From contig CALDYY010000076.1 of the NCBI GenBank assembly GCA_937944245.1, positions 1-64,000 of the forward strand: DNA of 64,000 nucleotides, given 5' to 3'. Made by a program: the position numbers and the translations under genes. Positions 36,201 through 43,870 of the stretch are shown here, piece after piece. Numbering within the stretch: the first letter of the stretch is position 1; the number at the start of each line of letters is the position of its first letter. The notes below the pieces were generated by a model. It was given only the letters and a program-made list of their open reading frames with translations, had not been told where the DNA came from and made no database searches. Source of the stretch: an uncultured Saprospiraceae bacterium. Its GTDB lineage: Bacteria; Bacteroidota; Bacteroidia; Chitinophagales; Saprospiraceae.

Positions 36201-36919
36201 TCTGAAGTTTCCGCCTCGAAACCACCTGTCCATTTTCTATCGAATCCCTTAGTTGTTATAGAAATTACACCACCTGTTACGTCGCCATAGCGCGCTTCCA
36301 CGCCACCTGTAATGACTTGTAACTGGTCTATTTCAGATTCTGGAATTAAGGCACTTGAACCTGATACCCGAACACCATCAATGTAGTAGTCAGTAGCATC
36401 TGTTCTCGAACCACGCACGGATATAGCCCTTCCTTCATCTGCAGAAGATAAACCAGCAGTAGTTGCCGCAATAGCATTGATATTTCTTAAAGGCAGATTT
36501 CTAATTTGTTCACTGGTAATGGTTTGCCCTTGTGTCGTATTATCTTGTTCTACAAGCGGAATACGATAGCCGATGACTTCAACATCATTTTCCAGTAAAA
36601 TACCTGCGGATAATTTTACATCGAGCTTATTGCTTCTTCCTGCAAAAACTACAACCCCCTCTTGTTGTTGAGATTGATAGCCAGTGTAAGAAAAAGTTAT
36701 TTCATAATTACCTGGGTCAATGGGGCTAATGTTGTAATTCCCATCAAAATCGGTTGTTGTTCCCCCAGTATATACTCCATTTTTGGTAATTAAAATAGAG
36801 GCTGAAATAAGCGGTTCACCACTATCAGCATCCGTTACTTTACCCATAAGAGAGGTTTGAGCAGACAGCGAAATAGTTAGCAAAAAGAAGAATGCAAATG
36901 AGCGTAGAATACGTATCAT
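33212..36919 (-). CDS. TonB-dependent receptor with carboxypeptidase-like regulatory domain
   Basis: This 1235-residue outer-membrane protein has a signal peptide ending SLSAQ. A CarboxypepD_reg-like domain follows (LMGKVTDADSGEPLISASILI to GYQSQQQEGVVVF). The TonB plug has TSEQIRNLPLRNINAIAATTAGL and SVRGSRTDATDYYIDGVRV, and the barrel ends in GGVIYNF. There is no SusD gene, so it is not a typical glycan-uptake pair. Instead it precedes a large T9SS-like protein and a PorV-like protein on the same strand. That trio suggests a surface complex of unknown ligand. A candidate -7 element TATCTTTG lies 60 bases upstream. Confidence 0.9.
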   Translation of the reverse strand: MIRILRSFAFFFLLTISLSAQTSLMGKVTDADSGEPLISASILITKNGVYTGGTTTDFDGNYNISPIDPGNYEITFSYTGYQSQQQEGVVVFAGRSNKLDVKLSAGILLENDVEVIGYRIPLVEQDNTTQGQTITSEQIRNLPLRNINAIAATTAGLSSADEGRAISVRGSRTDATDYYIDGVRVSGSSALIPESEIDQLQVITGGVEARYGDVTGGVISITTKGFDRKWTGGFEAETSEIFDPYNNRLVGFNLSGPLLKKSSGQPLIGIRLSGRYTYQLDDNPSATDIYRVSDEALKKLEASPVVIRTSKNGVRSPFVAADFTTLEDVQAQRVRPFEDFTRYDLNAKIDAKITDAIDISFTGAYSNSEDFFTPQGNIVSRGSTRGEHRWRVLNSHNNPSDNNELLRGNVRLRHRLSSNLAEENNTGTIRNASYTLQFGYENTRNTRGDTRHGDNYFDYGYVGNFDFEWIPTFNFDPTTGTLIHTDYRQILRGYTPGTSNPVLANYNNALDINNTGEGLNSQVPNSIVFFFGQPSASAGLGRDDFYAVNGRISDQFEDSWGFHTNVGWVYNLARRNNNDLYNFNASSSFDFIPKGSSNKGRHSIEFGVWYEQRINRRYDVFPRNLWDVARQQANNHIQGIAENADSIASFTVPGFPTTALLELSIVENPDNKFYRSIRNFTGQPLTSFVNVDGLRPDQFDLSMFSAKELNDQGILNYYGYDYLGNEFNGTFNDFFTATDANGVRTFPVAPNRPILAAAYLQDKFTFRDIIFRVGLRVERYDANTQVLKDPYSLYEIQGASDFHTINSEFERPGNIGDDFKVYVNDGGSAVQAYRDGDQWYFANGTPANSPIEIFPGGLVFPSYADDRVNSVANFIKSRDFDPSVSFQDYEPTLNWMPRLAFSFPISEQANFFAHYDILTSRPPSNTIATAYDYFYFTDLTGIRNNPNLQPQKTISYEVGFQQQLSASSALKLSAYYKEQRDMIQRRTFFPVPIVNQYSTYDNIDFGTVKGFSLAYDLRRTGNVSLQANYTLQFADGTGSDSDSQRGLTSRGNIRNLIPLDFDERHRFVAVLDYRYGSGKRYNGPRIGNTDILSNFGVNLNANAVSGRPYTATIQPLQLDGTGFTGALNGARKPWVFTLNVRVDKDFKMPKGGRLNAYVRVSNLLDRENVLNVYSATGSPYDDGYLASARGLNQIATIQGSTREVESFLAAYQWAILNPEFFSLPRRIFGGVIYNF

Positions 36920-37293
36920 ATGTTTTTATTTACTGCATTACAGTCAATGCTTTATACATAAACTAGCATTTAACTGAACAAAGATAACTTTGTTTATGAA
37001 TTAACGAATTAAAGGTGTGGTTTGTGTATTATTTTGTTGATTAACTTTTATGTTATGCAATTTTAGGAAAAGATAAGTTGATTTCAAAAGAAGTTGACCA
37101 ATTTTAATTGTTAAGAAAAAGAATGTAGCATTTAGGAAATTCAAAATGCTTAATAATTACCATGCAGCAATTTTATCTTAAAATTTGATAATCAAACGGT
37201 TATAAAGTAAATTAAGATAATAATAACTTTAAAACAGTTTTCAACACTTACTGTTACTATGACACAAAATTTAACAATTAAAATTTTTATTTT
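36920..37293. other. 374-bp divergent region between TonB receptor and peroxiredoxin
   Basis: AT-rich control region. On the minus strand TATCTTTG at 36979-36986 matches TANNTTTG for the receptor gene; its -33 partner is weak. On the plus strand TAACTTTA near 37229 is a one-mismatch candidate for the peroxiredoxin gene. I see no RNA gene, repeat or hidden ORF. Confidence 0.4.
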
Positions 37294-37755
37294 ATGACAC
37301 ACTTGAAAGAGGGTGATTTCATTCCACCATTTAGCGGAAAAAACGAACTAGGGGAAATAATGTCCGCTGACGATTTCAAAGGGAAAAAATTCATTCTGTT
37401 TTTTTATCCTAAAGACGATACGCCAGGTTGTACCGCCGCCGCTTGTAGTTTGAGAGATAGCTACGACAACTTAAAAGCAAAAGGCTACGAACTGCTGGGC
37501 GTTAGTCCAGATAGTGAAAAGAAGCATCAAGGATTTATTAAAAAGTATGGATTTCCCTTCCATCTAATTTCTGACACCAACCAAGCAGTGATGAATGCGT
37601 TTGGCGTCTGGGGTCCTAAAAAATTCATGGGTCGGGAGTTCGATGGCGTTCATCGCACAACTTTTGTAATTGACGAAGCAGGAAAAATTGAGAAAATATT
37701 TACAAAAGTACGCACTAAAGACCACTCAGCACAAATATTAGAAGCGATTTCTTGA
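37294..37755 (+). CDS. bcp: Thioredoxin-dependent peroxiredoxin (Bcp/PrxQ)
   Basis: This 153-residue protein is a peroxiredoxin of the BCP/PrxQ class that reduces hydrogen peroxide and alkyl hydroperoxides using thioredoxin. The active-site segment FYPKDDTPGCTAAACSLRDSY has the peroxidatic cysteine and the second cysteine five residues later, the classic atypical 2-Cys PrxQ spacing. The downstream DGVHRTTFVIDEAGKI is also typical. It should be cytoplasmic, with no signal peptide. It lies 45 bases before a secreted esterase gene on the same strand; no functional link is evident. Confidence 0.95.
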   Translation: MTHLKEGDFIPPFSGKNELGEIMSADDFKGKKFILFFYPKDDTPGCTAAACSLRDSYDNLKAKGYELLGVSPDSEKKHQGFIKKYGFPFHLISDTNQAVMNAFGVWGPKKFMGREFDGVHRTTFVIDEAGKIEKIFTKVRTKDHSAQILEAIS

Positions 37756-37800
37756 TAAGACAAAAAATTATTTTGTATTATTGCAGGAAAACAAATCGAA

Positions 37801-38667
37801 ATGAACAAACAAGTTTTCATACTTTTAGCTTGCTTAGCGATGACTGTATCCTCTGTTGCTCAAGAAATTGTTGAATTACCGATTAGTAAAAGCAACGAAT
37901 ATCCTACTTGGAAAGGCGAAGAGAAAGAATACTTTTCTGAAATTTGGCAAACGAAAGTCGTTACTAATGTGAGTAAACCAACTATGGAGGTTTTTCGCCC
38001 TGACCCAGCATTATCCAATGGAACATCCGTAGTCATTTGCCCAGGTGGTGGGCTTTATGCACATTCTATTGATAGTGAAGGTAACGACGTGGCTAAATGG
38101 TTGAACCAAAAAGGTGTAACTGCTTTTGTGCTCAAATACCGTCTTGTACCAACAGAAGGAGATGGTGTGAAACAACTCAATATAGACGGCTTAAAAGTGC
38201 AGGAAAACGCTAGTAAAATGCTACCTTTTTCTGTGGAAGATGCACTTAATGCCATAGAACATGTTCGCACTAATGCTAATGGTTTTGGCATTAATCCTGA
38301 TAGAGTTGGCTTGATGGGTTTTTCAGCAGGTGGTGCAGTTACAATGGGTGCTACCTTTGGTGCGGAAGAAAAAAATAAACCCAATTTTATCGCACCTGTT
38401 TATGCTTGGATGAAAATTGTACCTACCTCCGAAGTGCCTACAGACGCACCACCTGCATTCATTGTATGTGCTTCTGATGATCCTTTAATGCTTGCGCCAG
38501 CTAGCGTGCAGTTATATTCCGATTGGTTGAGTAAAGGTAAAATCGCTGAATTGCACATGTACGCCAAAGGTGGACATGGCTTTGGAATGCGTAAGCAAAA
38601 TCTTCCTTCCGATACTTGGATTGAACGTTTTGACGAATGGCTTACGGTTATGGGCTGGATGAAATAA
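37801..38667 (+). CDS. Secreted alpha/beta-hydrolase (BD-FAE/esterase type)
   Basis: This 288-residue exported hydrolase has a signal peptide ending SSVAQ. The oxyanion region VVICPGGGLYAHSIDSEGNDVAKWL resembles the HGGG motif of hormone-sensitive-lipase-type esterases, with Pro-Gly-Gly-Gly. The nucleophile elbow is LMGFSAGGAVTMG, the acid is probably in CASDDPLML, and the histidine is in KGGHGFGM. Such enzymes (BD-FAE, xylan acetyl-esterase-like) remove acyl groups from glycans. No carbohydrate-active enzymes lie beside it, so the substrate is unknown. A convergent hairpin separates it from the TPR protein gene. Confidence 0.85.
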   Translation: MNKQVFILLACLAMTVSSVAQEIVELPISKSNEYPTWKGEEKEYFSEIWQTKVVTNVSKPTMEVFRPDPALSNGTSVVICPGGGLYAHSIDSEGNDVAKWLNQKGVTAFVLKYRLVPTEGDGVKQLNIDGLKVQENASKMLPFSVEDALNAIEHVRTNANGFGINPDRVGLMGFSAGGAVTMGATFGAEEKNKPNFIAPVYAWMKIVPTSEVPTDAPPAFIVCASDDPLMLAPASVQLYSDWLSKGKIAELHMYAKGGHGFGMRKQNLPSDTWIERFDEWLTVMGWMK

Positions 38668-38680
38668 TAGTATCTTTACG

Positions 38681-38715
38681 AAGCCTTTTGGAATTTTTAA
38701 GGTTTTAAAAGGCTT
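38681..38715. terminator. Convergent terminator after esterase
   Basis: AAGCCTTTT pairs with AAAAGGCTT (9 bp) around a 17-nt loop, between convergent esterase and TPR-protein genes. Confidence 0.55.
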
Positions 38716-38721
38716 TAAAAT

Positions 38722-40197
38722 TTACTTCAATCTTTGTAAAGCTGTTTTTGCACTTTGATGTAAGAAGAAACGCTGTTCTTCAGGTTTTATAAGCAAACAC
38801 TTTTTAAAAGCCTCTTTAGCAGCTTCCTTTTTTGATTGTATTTCATAAACATTACCCATTTCTAAGGCTGCTCGACAAGCAAAGTACCAAGGCTGATTTT
38901 GCCCTAGCTCTATTGCCTTCTGGTAATACAATAAAGCGTTGTCATATTTTTTGAGTTTATGACTAGTGCGTCCAAGAAAATAATACAATTCAATTTGATG
39001 GCGAGCTTGTTCCATTTTTTCATTTATCCTCAAAATCAATACATTGTAAGCCCTCTGATAATAGCCTCCATCGAAAAGTAATCTTGCTTTTAGTATATCG
39101 GGATGTGGAGCGATGCCAGTTTTGGCTTCTAAATAAGCTCCTTCATCTGCTTCCACAAGCGCAACTCCTTTATTTAGGGCTTCTTTCATGTATTGGGCAT
39201 ATCCTTCTGGTCTGTCGTGCACGAGTTCGTGCCAAGCAAGTCGCTTATAAGTTTCTTTGATATAGTTTTGTCCATCAAATTCTTTTAGGTATCGCTTTAA
39301 ATATTGGTCAGCATCCATATCAAGGCGTTGTAATTTAGCCCTCCCTAGCATGTAGTCTAGGTAAGGGAAAGGAAAATATTGGCTTCCCTTTGGGTATTGT
39401 TGTAAAATTTCGATGGCTTTATCATTTTTCCCTGTTCTCATGGCTAGATTTGCCAACACAAAAGCATCAGTAGGGCTAGATTTAGGGGTTAATTTACTGT
39501 TATTCAAAATATTCCACGCGGTTTCATCGTCATTACCAAATTGTAGCATGACGTAAGAGTAGTAGATGTAAGTTTCTTTTTCAAACACAAAATCATTCTC
39601 TTTTGCATAATTAATTACTTCTTGTATTTCGCGCTTGCTTTGCTCAAAATCACCTTGCAGATTGGAAAAAAATGAGATGGCTTGCTTGTAAGGTAGTGAA
39701 CTTACAAGTGCATGAAGAATCCCCAGATTTTTCTTGTTGGGCATAAAATCGGGAAACTTTTTTTCATTTTGGTCAAGTAAGGCAAATGCTCGATTAATTT
39801 CCATAAATGCAGACACATATCCCTCAACTTTTAGGCTTGCCAATGCCCACTGCATTCTTATATCTGCCTGCAAATAAAGATAATAAGGCGACTCAGTATC
39901 TCCTTTGCTAATGGCATTTAAGCGTTCTGTTTTGTTTGTTTTCATTTTATTGAGTTGCTCCTTGTTTTCGTCCAAATAAACTTTGAGCAAATCCATGTAA
40001 TTTTCTAAATGATGAATAATAAGATTGTGCGGTTCTTGGGAACGCATTTTCTCCAATTGAACCTCTGCCTCTTTGAATCGAAGATCCATAATGTTATTAT
40101 AGGCAGTTCTAGCAATCGGTGTATAATCAAAGTATCCTTTTCCATAAGTTGAGATGGATAACAGGCAGAAGGCAAATAACCATAACCAACACTTCAT
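38722..40197 (-). CDS. Exported tetratricopeptide-repeat protein
   Basis: This is a 491-residue protein with an N-terminal signal sequence (MKCWLWLFAFCLLSISTYG) and many helical repeats. TPR-like units are seen at DLRFKEAEVQLEKMRSQEP, RTGKNDKAIEILQQYPKGS, TSHKLKKYDNALLYYQKAIELG and YEIQSKKEAAKEAFKKCLLIKP. The middle section has no recognised catalytic motif. It is therefore a periplasmic or outer-membrane scaffold of unknown partner. It is the last gene before the zinc-ribbon operon terminator and does not share an operon with clear partners. Functional assignment beyond the repeat type is not possible. Confidence 0.75.
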   Translation of the reverse strand: MKCWLWLFAFCLLSISTYGKGYFDYTPIARTAYNNIMDLRFKEAEVQLEKMRSQEPHNLIIHHLENYMDLLKVYLDENKEQLNKMKTNKTERLNAISKGDTESPYYLYLQADIRMQWALASLKVEGYVSAFMEINRAFALLDQNEKKFPDFMPNKKNLGILHALVSSLPYKQAISFFSNLQGDFEQSKREIQEVINYAKENDFVFEKETYIYYSYVMLQFGNDDETAWNILNNSKLTPKSSPTDAFVLANLAMRTGKNDKAIEILQQYPKGSQYFPFPYLDYMLGRAKLQRLDMDADQYLKRYLKEFDGQNYIKETYKRLAWHELVHDRPEGYAQYMKEALNKGVALVEADEGAYLEAKTGIAPHPDILKARLLFDGGYYQRAYNVLILRINEKMEQARHQIELYYFLGRTSHKLKKYDNALLYYQKAIELGQNQPWYFACRAALEMGNVYEIQSKKEAAKEAFKKCLLIKPEEQRFFLHQSAKTALQRLK

Positions 40198-40224
40198 CGG
40201 GTAAAAATTTCTAATTCAAAGAAA

Positions 40225-40259
40225 TGGGTCTTGACAAAGCCACACTTCATCAAGACCCA
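40225..40259 (-). terminator. Terminator of the rfaE2-nif3-zinc-ribbon operon
   Basis: TGGGTCTTGA and TCAAGACCCA form a perfect 10-bp stem with a 15-nt loop, 27 bases after the zinc-ribbon gene stop. On the minus strand it is followed by TTTCTTTG, a moderate T-rich tail. Confidence 0.65.
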
Positions 40260-40286
40260 ATATTACAACTAAAAATAAAACATAAT

Positions 40287-41048
40287 TTATTGAACCTCTT
40301 CTTCTTGAGGCGTTATCATAATATTTGGATCAACAAGGATACGACCGCAATGCTCACATGCAATGATTTTCTTTCTTTGAGCAATTTCCAGTTTAAGTTG
40401 TGGTGGTACGTTATTAAAGCAACCTCCACACGAGTTGCGCTCTACTGTTACCACGGAAAGTCCATTGCGGTAGCTAGTTCTGATTCTATCATAAGCCTTG
40501 AGCAGACGTTCTTCTACATTTTTGCGCAGTTTCTCTGCTTCTTTGTTGAGTTTCTTTACTTGCTTATCCGTATCAATAGTAATTTTTTCTAATTCTATCT
40601 TTTTAAGGTCTAAATCCTTCTTTTTTGCTGCTACTTTGTCCTGATTATGTTTTAACGTTTCCGCCTTTTTCTCTAGCGCAATTTTATTTTCTTTAATGCG
40701 CTTCTCGAAAATCTTAATATCCAAACCTTGAAGTTCTATTTCTTTTAATAGAGACTCGTACTCTCTGTTATTCTTAATATTGTCTAGTTGTGCATTATAC
40801 TTAGTAATAAGATTGTTTGCCTCCTGAATATTAGCTTCATTTTGCCTTATTTCGTCCTCAATATCTTTTACGTTACCCTCCAAGCGTTTTACACGTGTTT
40901 CTAAACCTGCTAATTCATCTTCTAAGTCGCCTACCTCAATAGGTAGTTCTCCTTTTAGAATTTCAAGCTCTGTTAACTCATTATCAATTAGTTGTAACTC
41001 ATACAACTGTTTTAATTTTTCTTCTACTGTCAATTCTTTCTTAGCCAT
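40287..41048 (-). CDS. Coiled-coil protein with C4-type zinc ribbon
   Basis: This 253-residue cytoplasmic protein has a long charged coiled coil (about residues 1-195) followed by a C-terminal C4 zinc ribbon. The ligands are in CGGCFNNVPPQL and IIACEHCGRILVDP. This is the DUF164/zf-RING_7 type of protein that is widespread in bacteria and resembles CdsZ. Such proteins are linked to RNA- or translation-related roles, but the function here is not established. It is the last gene of an operon with rfaE2 and nif3; the nif3 stop is 30 bases upstream. Neighbouring nif3 and zinc-ribbon genes are a recurrent pair in bacteria. Confidence 0.88.
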   Translation of the reverse strand: MAKKELTVEEKLKQLYELQLIDNELTELEILKGELPIEVGDLEDELAGLETRVKRLEGNVKDIEDEIRQNEANIQEANNLITKYNAQLDNIKNNREYESLLKEIELQGLDIKIFEKRIKENKIALEKKAETLKHNQDKVAAKKKDLDLKKIELEKITIDTDKQVKKLNKEAEKLRKNVEERLLKAYDRIRTSYRNGLSVVTVERNSCGGCFNNVPPQLKLEIAQRKKIIACEHCGRILVDPNIMITPQEEEVQ

Positions 41049-41078
41049 ATCAATTAAAATGAAGATTACTTTAAGATA

Positions 41079-42095
41079 CTAAACAAAATAATGCACAGGA
41101 TTAGTGCTTACTTTTGTTGTATAAGTTGCAAAATTACTAAATTTTTTAGAAATCAAATCATTTAATAAATCTGAAGTGAACTGCTCGCTTTCGTAATGAC
41201 CAATATCGGCAATAATAATTTTGCTGTCTGCATCAAAAAAATCGTGGTATTTATAATCGGCAGTAATAAAAATATCTGCTTTTTGAGCCATTGCCATAGG
41301 CAACAAAAAACTTCCTGAACCGCCACAAACAGCTACCTTCTGTATCAGATTATTTGAGAGTTGTGTATGTCGAATATATTTTAGTTGCATCCTTTCTTTC
41401 AAATAACTTAAAAAAGCTATTGCTGACATTGCTTGTGGGAGTTGCCCTACAATACCTGAACCAAAATTTGTCGTAGCGCTTTCTACATCAACTATTTCAT
41501 AGTCTATAGGAAAAATAAATTTTTCGAGTTGCTGCTTCACCATCTTTTCATTGTGCAACGGCAATTTATATTCTAGCTTTACTTGATTATTTGTAATAAC
41601 TTGTTGATGAACAAGAGTTAAACCCATATCGTTTGATAGCGAAATTATAGATGGAGCATTATTATCATCACTAAAAATATTTATTTTTTTCTGACCATTT
41701 TTAGGCGACAGCAAGACAGTTTGCTCTAATCCTAGTATCTCTGCAATTTTAGCGTTGACACCATTATAATAAACATTATCTAAATTTGTATGAATGGCAT
41801 AAATCGCTAAATTATTTTTAATGGCTTTTATAAGCACACGCTCTACATAATTTTTACCCGTAATGCTTTTGATGCCTTTAAAAACAATAGGATGATGCGC
41901 CACAATTACGTTGCATCCTTTTTCAATCGCCTCCTCTAACACTGCTTCCGTAGAGTCTAAACAGGTGATAACACCTGAAATTTCTGTTTCAGAATTACCA
42001 ACAATCAACCCAGCATTATCATAACCTTCCTGATAAATTGGCGGGGCAACTTGCTCCAAAAATCGGATTAATTCTTTTATTTTAGTGTTCATCAC
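41079..42095 (-). CDS. Nif3-like dinuclear metal-binding protein
   Basis: This is a NIF3/YbgI/YqfO-family protein. The N-terminal metal-binding motif [15 protein letters not shown] and the later [19 protein letters not shown] carry family histidines and aspartates, and the C-terminal [10 protein letters not shown] supplies further ligands. A central insert of about 100 residues is like the CutA/PII-like domain of YqfO. The family is often annotated as GTP cyclohydrolase 1 type 2, but that activity is not well supported. Its start overlaps the rfaE2 end by 14 bases, showing tight coupling. The zinc-ribbon gene follows after 30 bases. Confidence 0.92.
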   Translation of the reverse strand: MMNTKIKELIRFLEQVAPPIYQEGYDNAGLIVGNSETEISGVITCLDSTEAVLEEAIEKGCNVIVAHHPIVFKGIKSITGKNYVERVLIKAIKNNLAIYAIHTNLDNVYYNGVNAKIAEILGLEQTVLLSPKNGQKKINIFSDDNNAPSIISLSNDMGLTLVHQQVITNNQVKLEYKLPLHNEKMVKQQLEKFIFPIDYEIVDVESATTNFGSGIVGQLPQAMSAIAFLSYLKERMQLKYIRHTQLSNNLIQKVAVCGGSGSFLLPMAMAQKADIFITADYKYHDFFDADSKIIIADIGHYESEQFTSDLLNDLISKKFSNFATYTTKVSTNPVHYFV

Positions 42096-42591
42096 TACTA
42101 CCTGTTCTGCTCAAAATCTTTTGTTCAATATTCGTTGTAGAATAGCCTTCTACAAAAGGTAAACTTTTTACCATACCCCCTGCTACAATCACCAAATCGG
42201 CACCAACAATAGTGTTAACTTGCCAGTCCCCCCCTTTGGTTAATACATCTGGTTGAATGGTTTCTATTAAATGAAGCGGTGTATCCTCTTCAAATTCAAT
42301 AACAGCGTCCACAAATTGCAAACTCGCTAATAGGAACTTCCGCGTAAGGTTATCATTAATCGGGCGATGTGCTCCTTTTAATCTACTTACCGAACTATCT
42401 GAATTAATGCCAACGATTAGTATATCTCCCAAAGCTCTCGCTTGTGCAAGGTAATGCACATGACCATAATGCAAAATATCAAAGCAGCCGTTGGTAAAAA
42501 CAATTTTTTTATCCATCAATTTCCAAACTCGAATAGCTTTACTAATTGTTTTTGGTGTATGTATTTTGGATACTATATTTTCCCACATCAT
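42082..42591 (-). CDS. rfaE2: D-glycero-beta-D-manno-heptose 1-phosphate adenylyltransferase
   Basis: This 169-residue nucleotidyltransferase corresponds to the C-terminal domain of HldE/RfaE. It activates heptose 1-phosphate with ATP to ADP-heptose for LPS core synthesis. The nucleotide-binding HxGH motif is in [20 protein letters not shown], and [21 protein letters not shown] and [14 protein letters not shown] are characteristic of RfaE2. It lacks the kinase domain, which must be encoded elsewhere, as usual in Bacteroidota. It is the first gene of the operon with nif3 and the zinc-ribbon protein and overlaps nif3 by 14 bases. Confidence 0.92.
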   Translation of the reverse strand: MMWENIVSKIHTPKTISKAIRVWKLMDKKIVFTNGCFDILHYGHVHYLAQARALGDILIVGINSDSSVSRLKGAHRPINDNLTRKFLLASLQFVDAVIEFEEDTPLHLIETIQPDVLTKGGDWQVNTIVGADLVIVAGGMVKSLPFVEGYSTTNIEQKILSRTGSSDEH

Positions 42592-42646
42592 TTTTTGTAA
42601 TTATTGCCCTCTGCTTAACAATGTAAAATATTTTATTGAAAACAAT

Positions 42647-43795
42647 TCATATGAACTTTTTGATGACATTTCTAGTCAATTTGTTTTTCCACAAGCCCAC
42701 CCCTACATCGAGCACCCAAGGAAATCGGCTTACTGTTCGCTGTACCATTGTGCGTGTGCGTAGTTCACTCCAAAGTTTATCGTATAATGCTTTATCGTAT
42801 TTCCGCATGAAATCAGCATCAAAATGCTGCTGCTGAAAACACTGAAGGGCTTGCTCTGCCGCCAATTTTCCACTGTAAATAGCCTGTCCAATGCCATCAC
42901 CGGTAGCAGGGTCAACTAGGGAAGCAGCATCCCCGGCTAGTAAAAACCGTTCTCCAGAAACTTGCATTTTTTTCGAGCCAAAAGGCAAACCAAACCCGTT
43001 TAGCTTACCTTGTAACTGACTATTTTTGAGTTTTTCAGAAAGAATCGGCGACGCATCAATAAATTCTTGGAAAGCCTTTTTTAAATTTATTTTTTGCCTT
43101 GAAATATGAGTAGAGTGCATTCCTAGACCAACATTGGCGCGACCATCAGGCAAGGGAAACAGCCAAAAATAGCCCGGTAAGTGTTTTTTTTGAATATAGA
43201 TTTCTGTACAATCCTCCTCAAGACCTTCTACATTTTTATAATACGCCCTTACTGCACCTCCGTAATGATGTAAATCCATCTTATAATTGGCTAATTGTTT
43301 GTTTACCAAAGAATGTGCGCCATCACAACCAATCACTATTTTAGCATTAAGTTTTAATATTGGAGAGCATTCTAATTCGATAATATCATCTCGTCGAACA
43401 ATATTTTTTAGCGTATAGCCTTGAAAAACTTGAGTATTCGTTTCGTGTTTTACCAATTTAAACAACTGATAATCAAAATCTAATCTTGCACAGGTATAGG
43501 CTTTATTTACCCATTTAATTTCAATATACTCCTCGTCGTTGATCCAAAAATGGCTGCGCTTGGTAACACACTTTTCTGGCATCAAATCTAATGCTTGTAC
43601 ATAATTTATATTAAGTTGCTGCAAAGTCTTTACAGCAAGCCCTGGTATGGCATCTCCACAAATTTTATCTCTAGGAAAAGTCGCTTTATCCACCATAGCC
43701 ACTTTAAGTCCGCTATTAGCAAGACTTAATGCACAAGTGCTTCCAGCAGGTCCTGCTCCCACAATAACAACATCAAAAAAATGAATCTGATTCAT
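42647..43795 (-). CDS. FAD-dependent geranylgeranyl reductase-family oxidoreductase
   Basis: This flavoprotein of 382 residues belongs to the geranylgeranyl reductase/PHBH-like group. The FAD motif FDVVIVGAGPAGSTCALSLANSGLKVAMVDK opens the protein, and the phosphate-binding GDGIGQAIYSGKLAAEQAL block near residue 300 follows LLAGDAASLVDPAT. Enzymes of this group saturate isoprenoid chains such as menaquinone side chains or lipid tails. A hydroxylase role is also possible. No membrane helix is apparent except near the C-terminus. The neighbouring rfaE2 operon lies 55 bases downstream, possibly in the same transcript. The substrate remains open. Confidence 0.83.
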   Translation of the reverse strand: MNQIHFFDVVIVGAGPAGSTCALSLANSGLKVAMVDKATFPRDKICGDAIPGLAVKTLQQLNINYVQALDLMPEKCVTKRSHFWINDEEYIEIKWVNKAYTCARLDFDYQLFKLVKHETNTQVFQGYTLKNIVRRDDIIELECSPILKLNAKIVIGCDGAHSLVNKQLANYKMDLHHYGGAVRAYYKNVEGLEEDCTEIYIQKKHLPGYFWLFPLPDGRANVGLGMHSTHISRQKINLKKAFQEFIDASPILSEKLKNSQLQGKLNGFGLPFGSKKMQVSGERFLLAGDAASLVDPATGDGIGQAIYSGKLAAEQALQCFQQQHFDADFMRKYDKALYDKLWSELRTRTMVQRTVSRFPWVLDVGVGLWKNKLTRNVIKKFI

Positions 43796-43870
43796 AAAGT
43801 GTTTCCCTTATTCAAACGGCATCAAAGATGAGGAAACATTTGTTTTATCCCAAACATTCTACATAACAAG

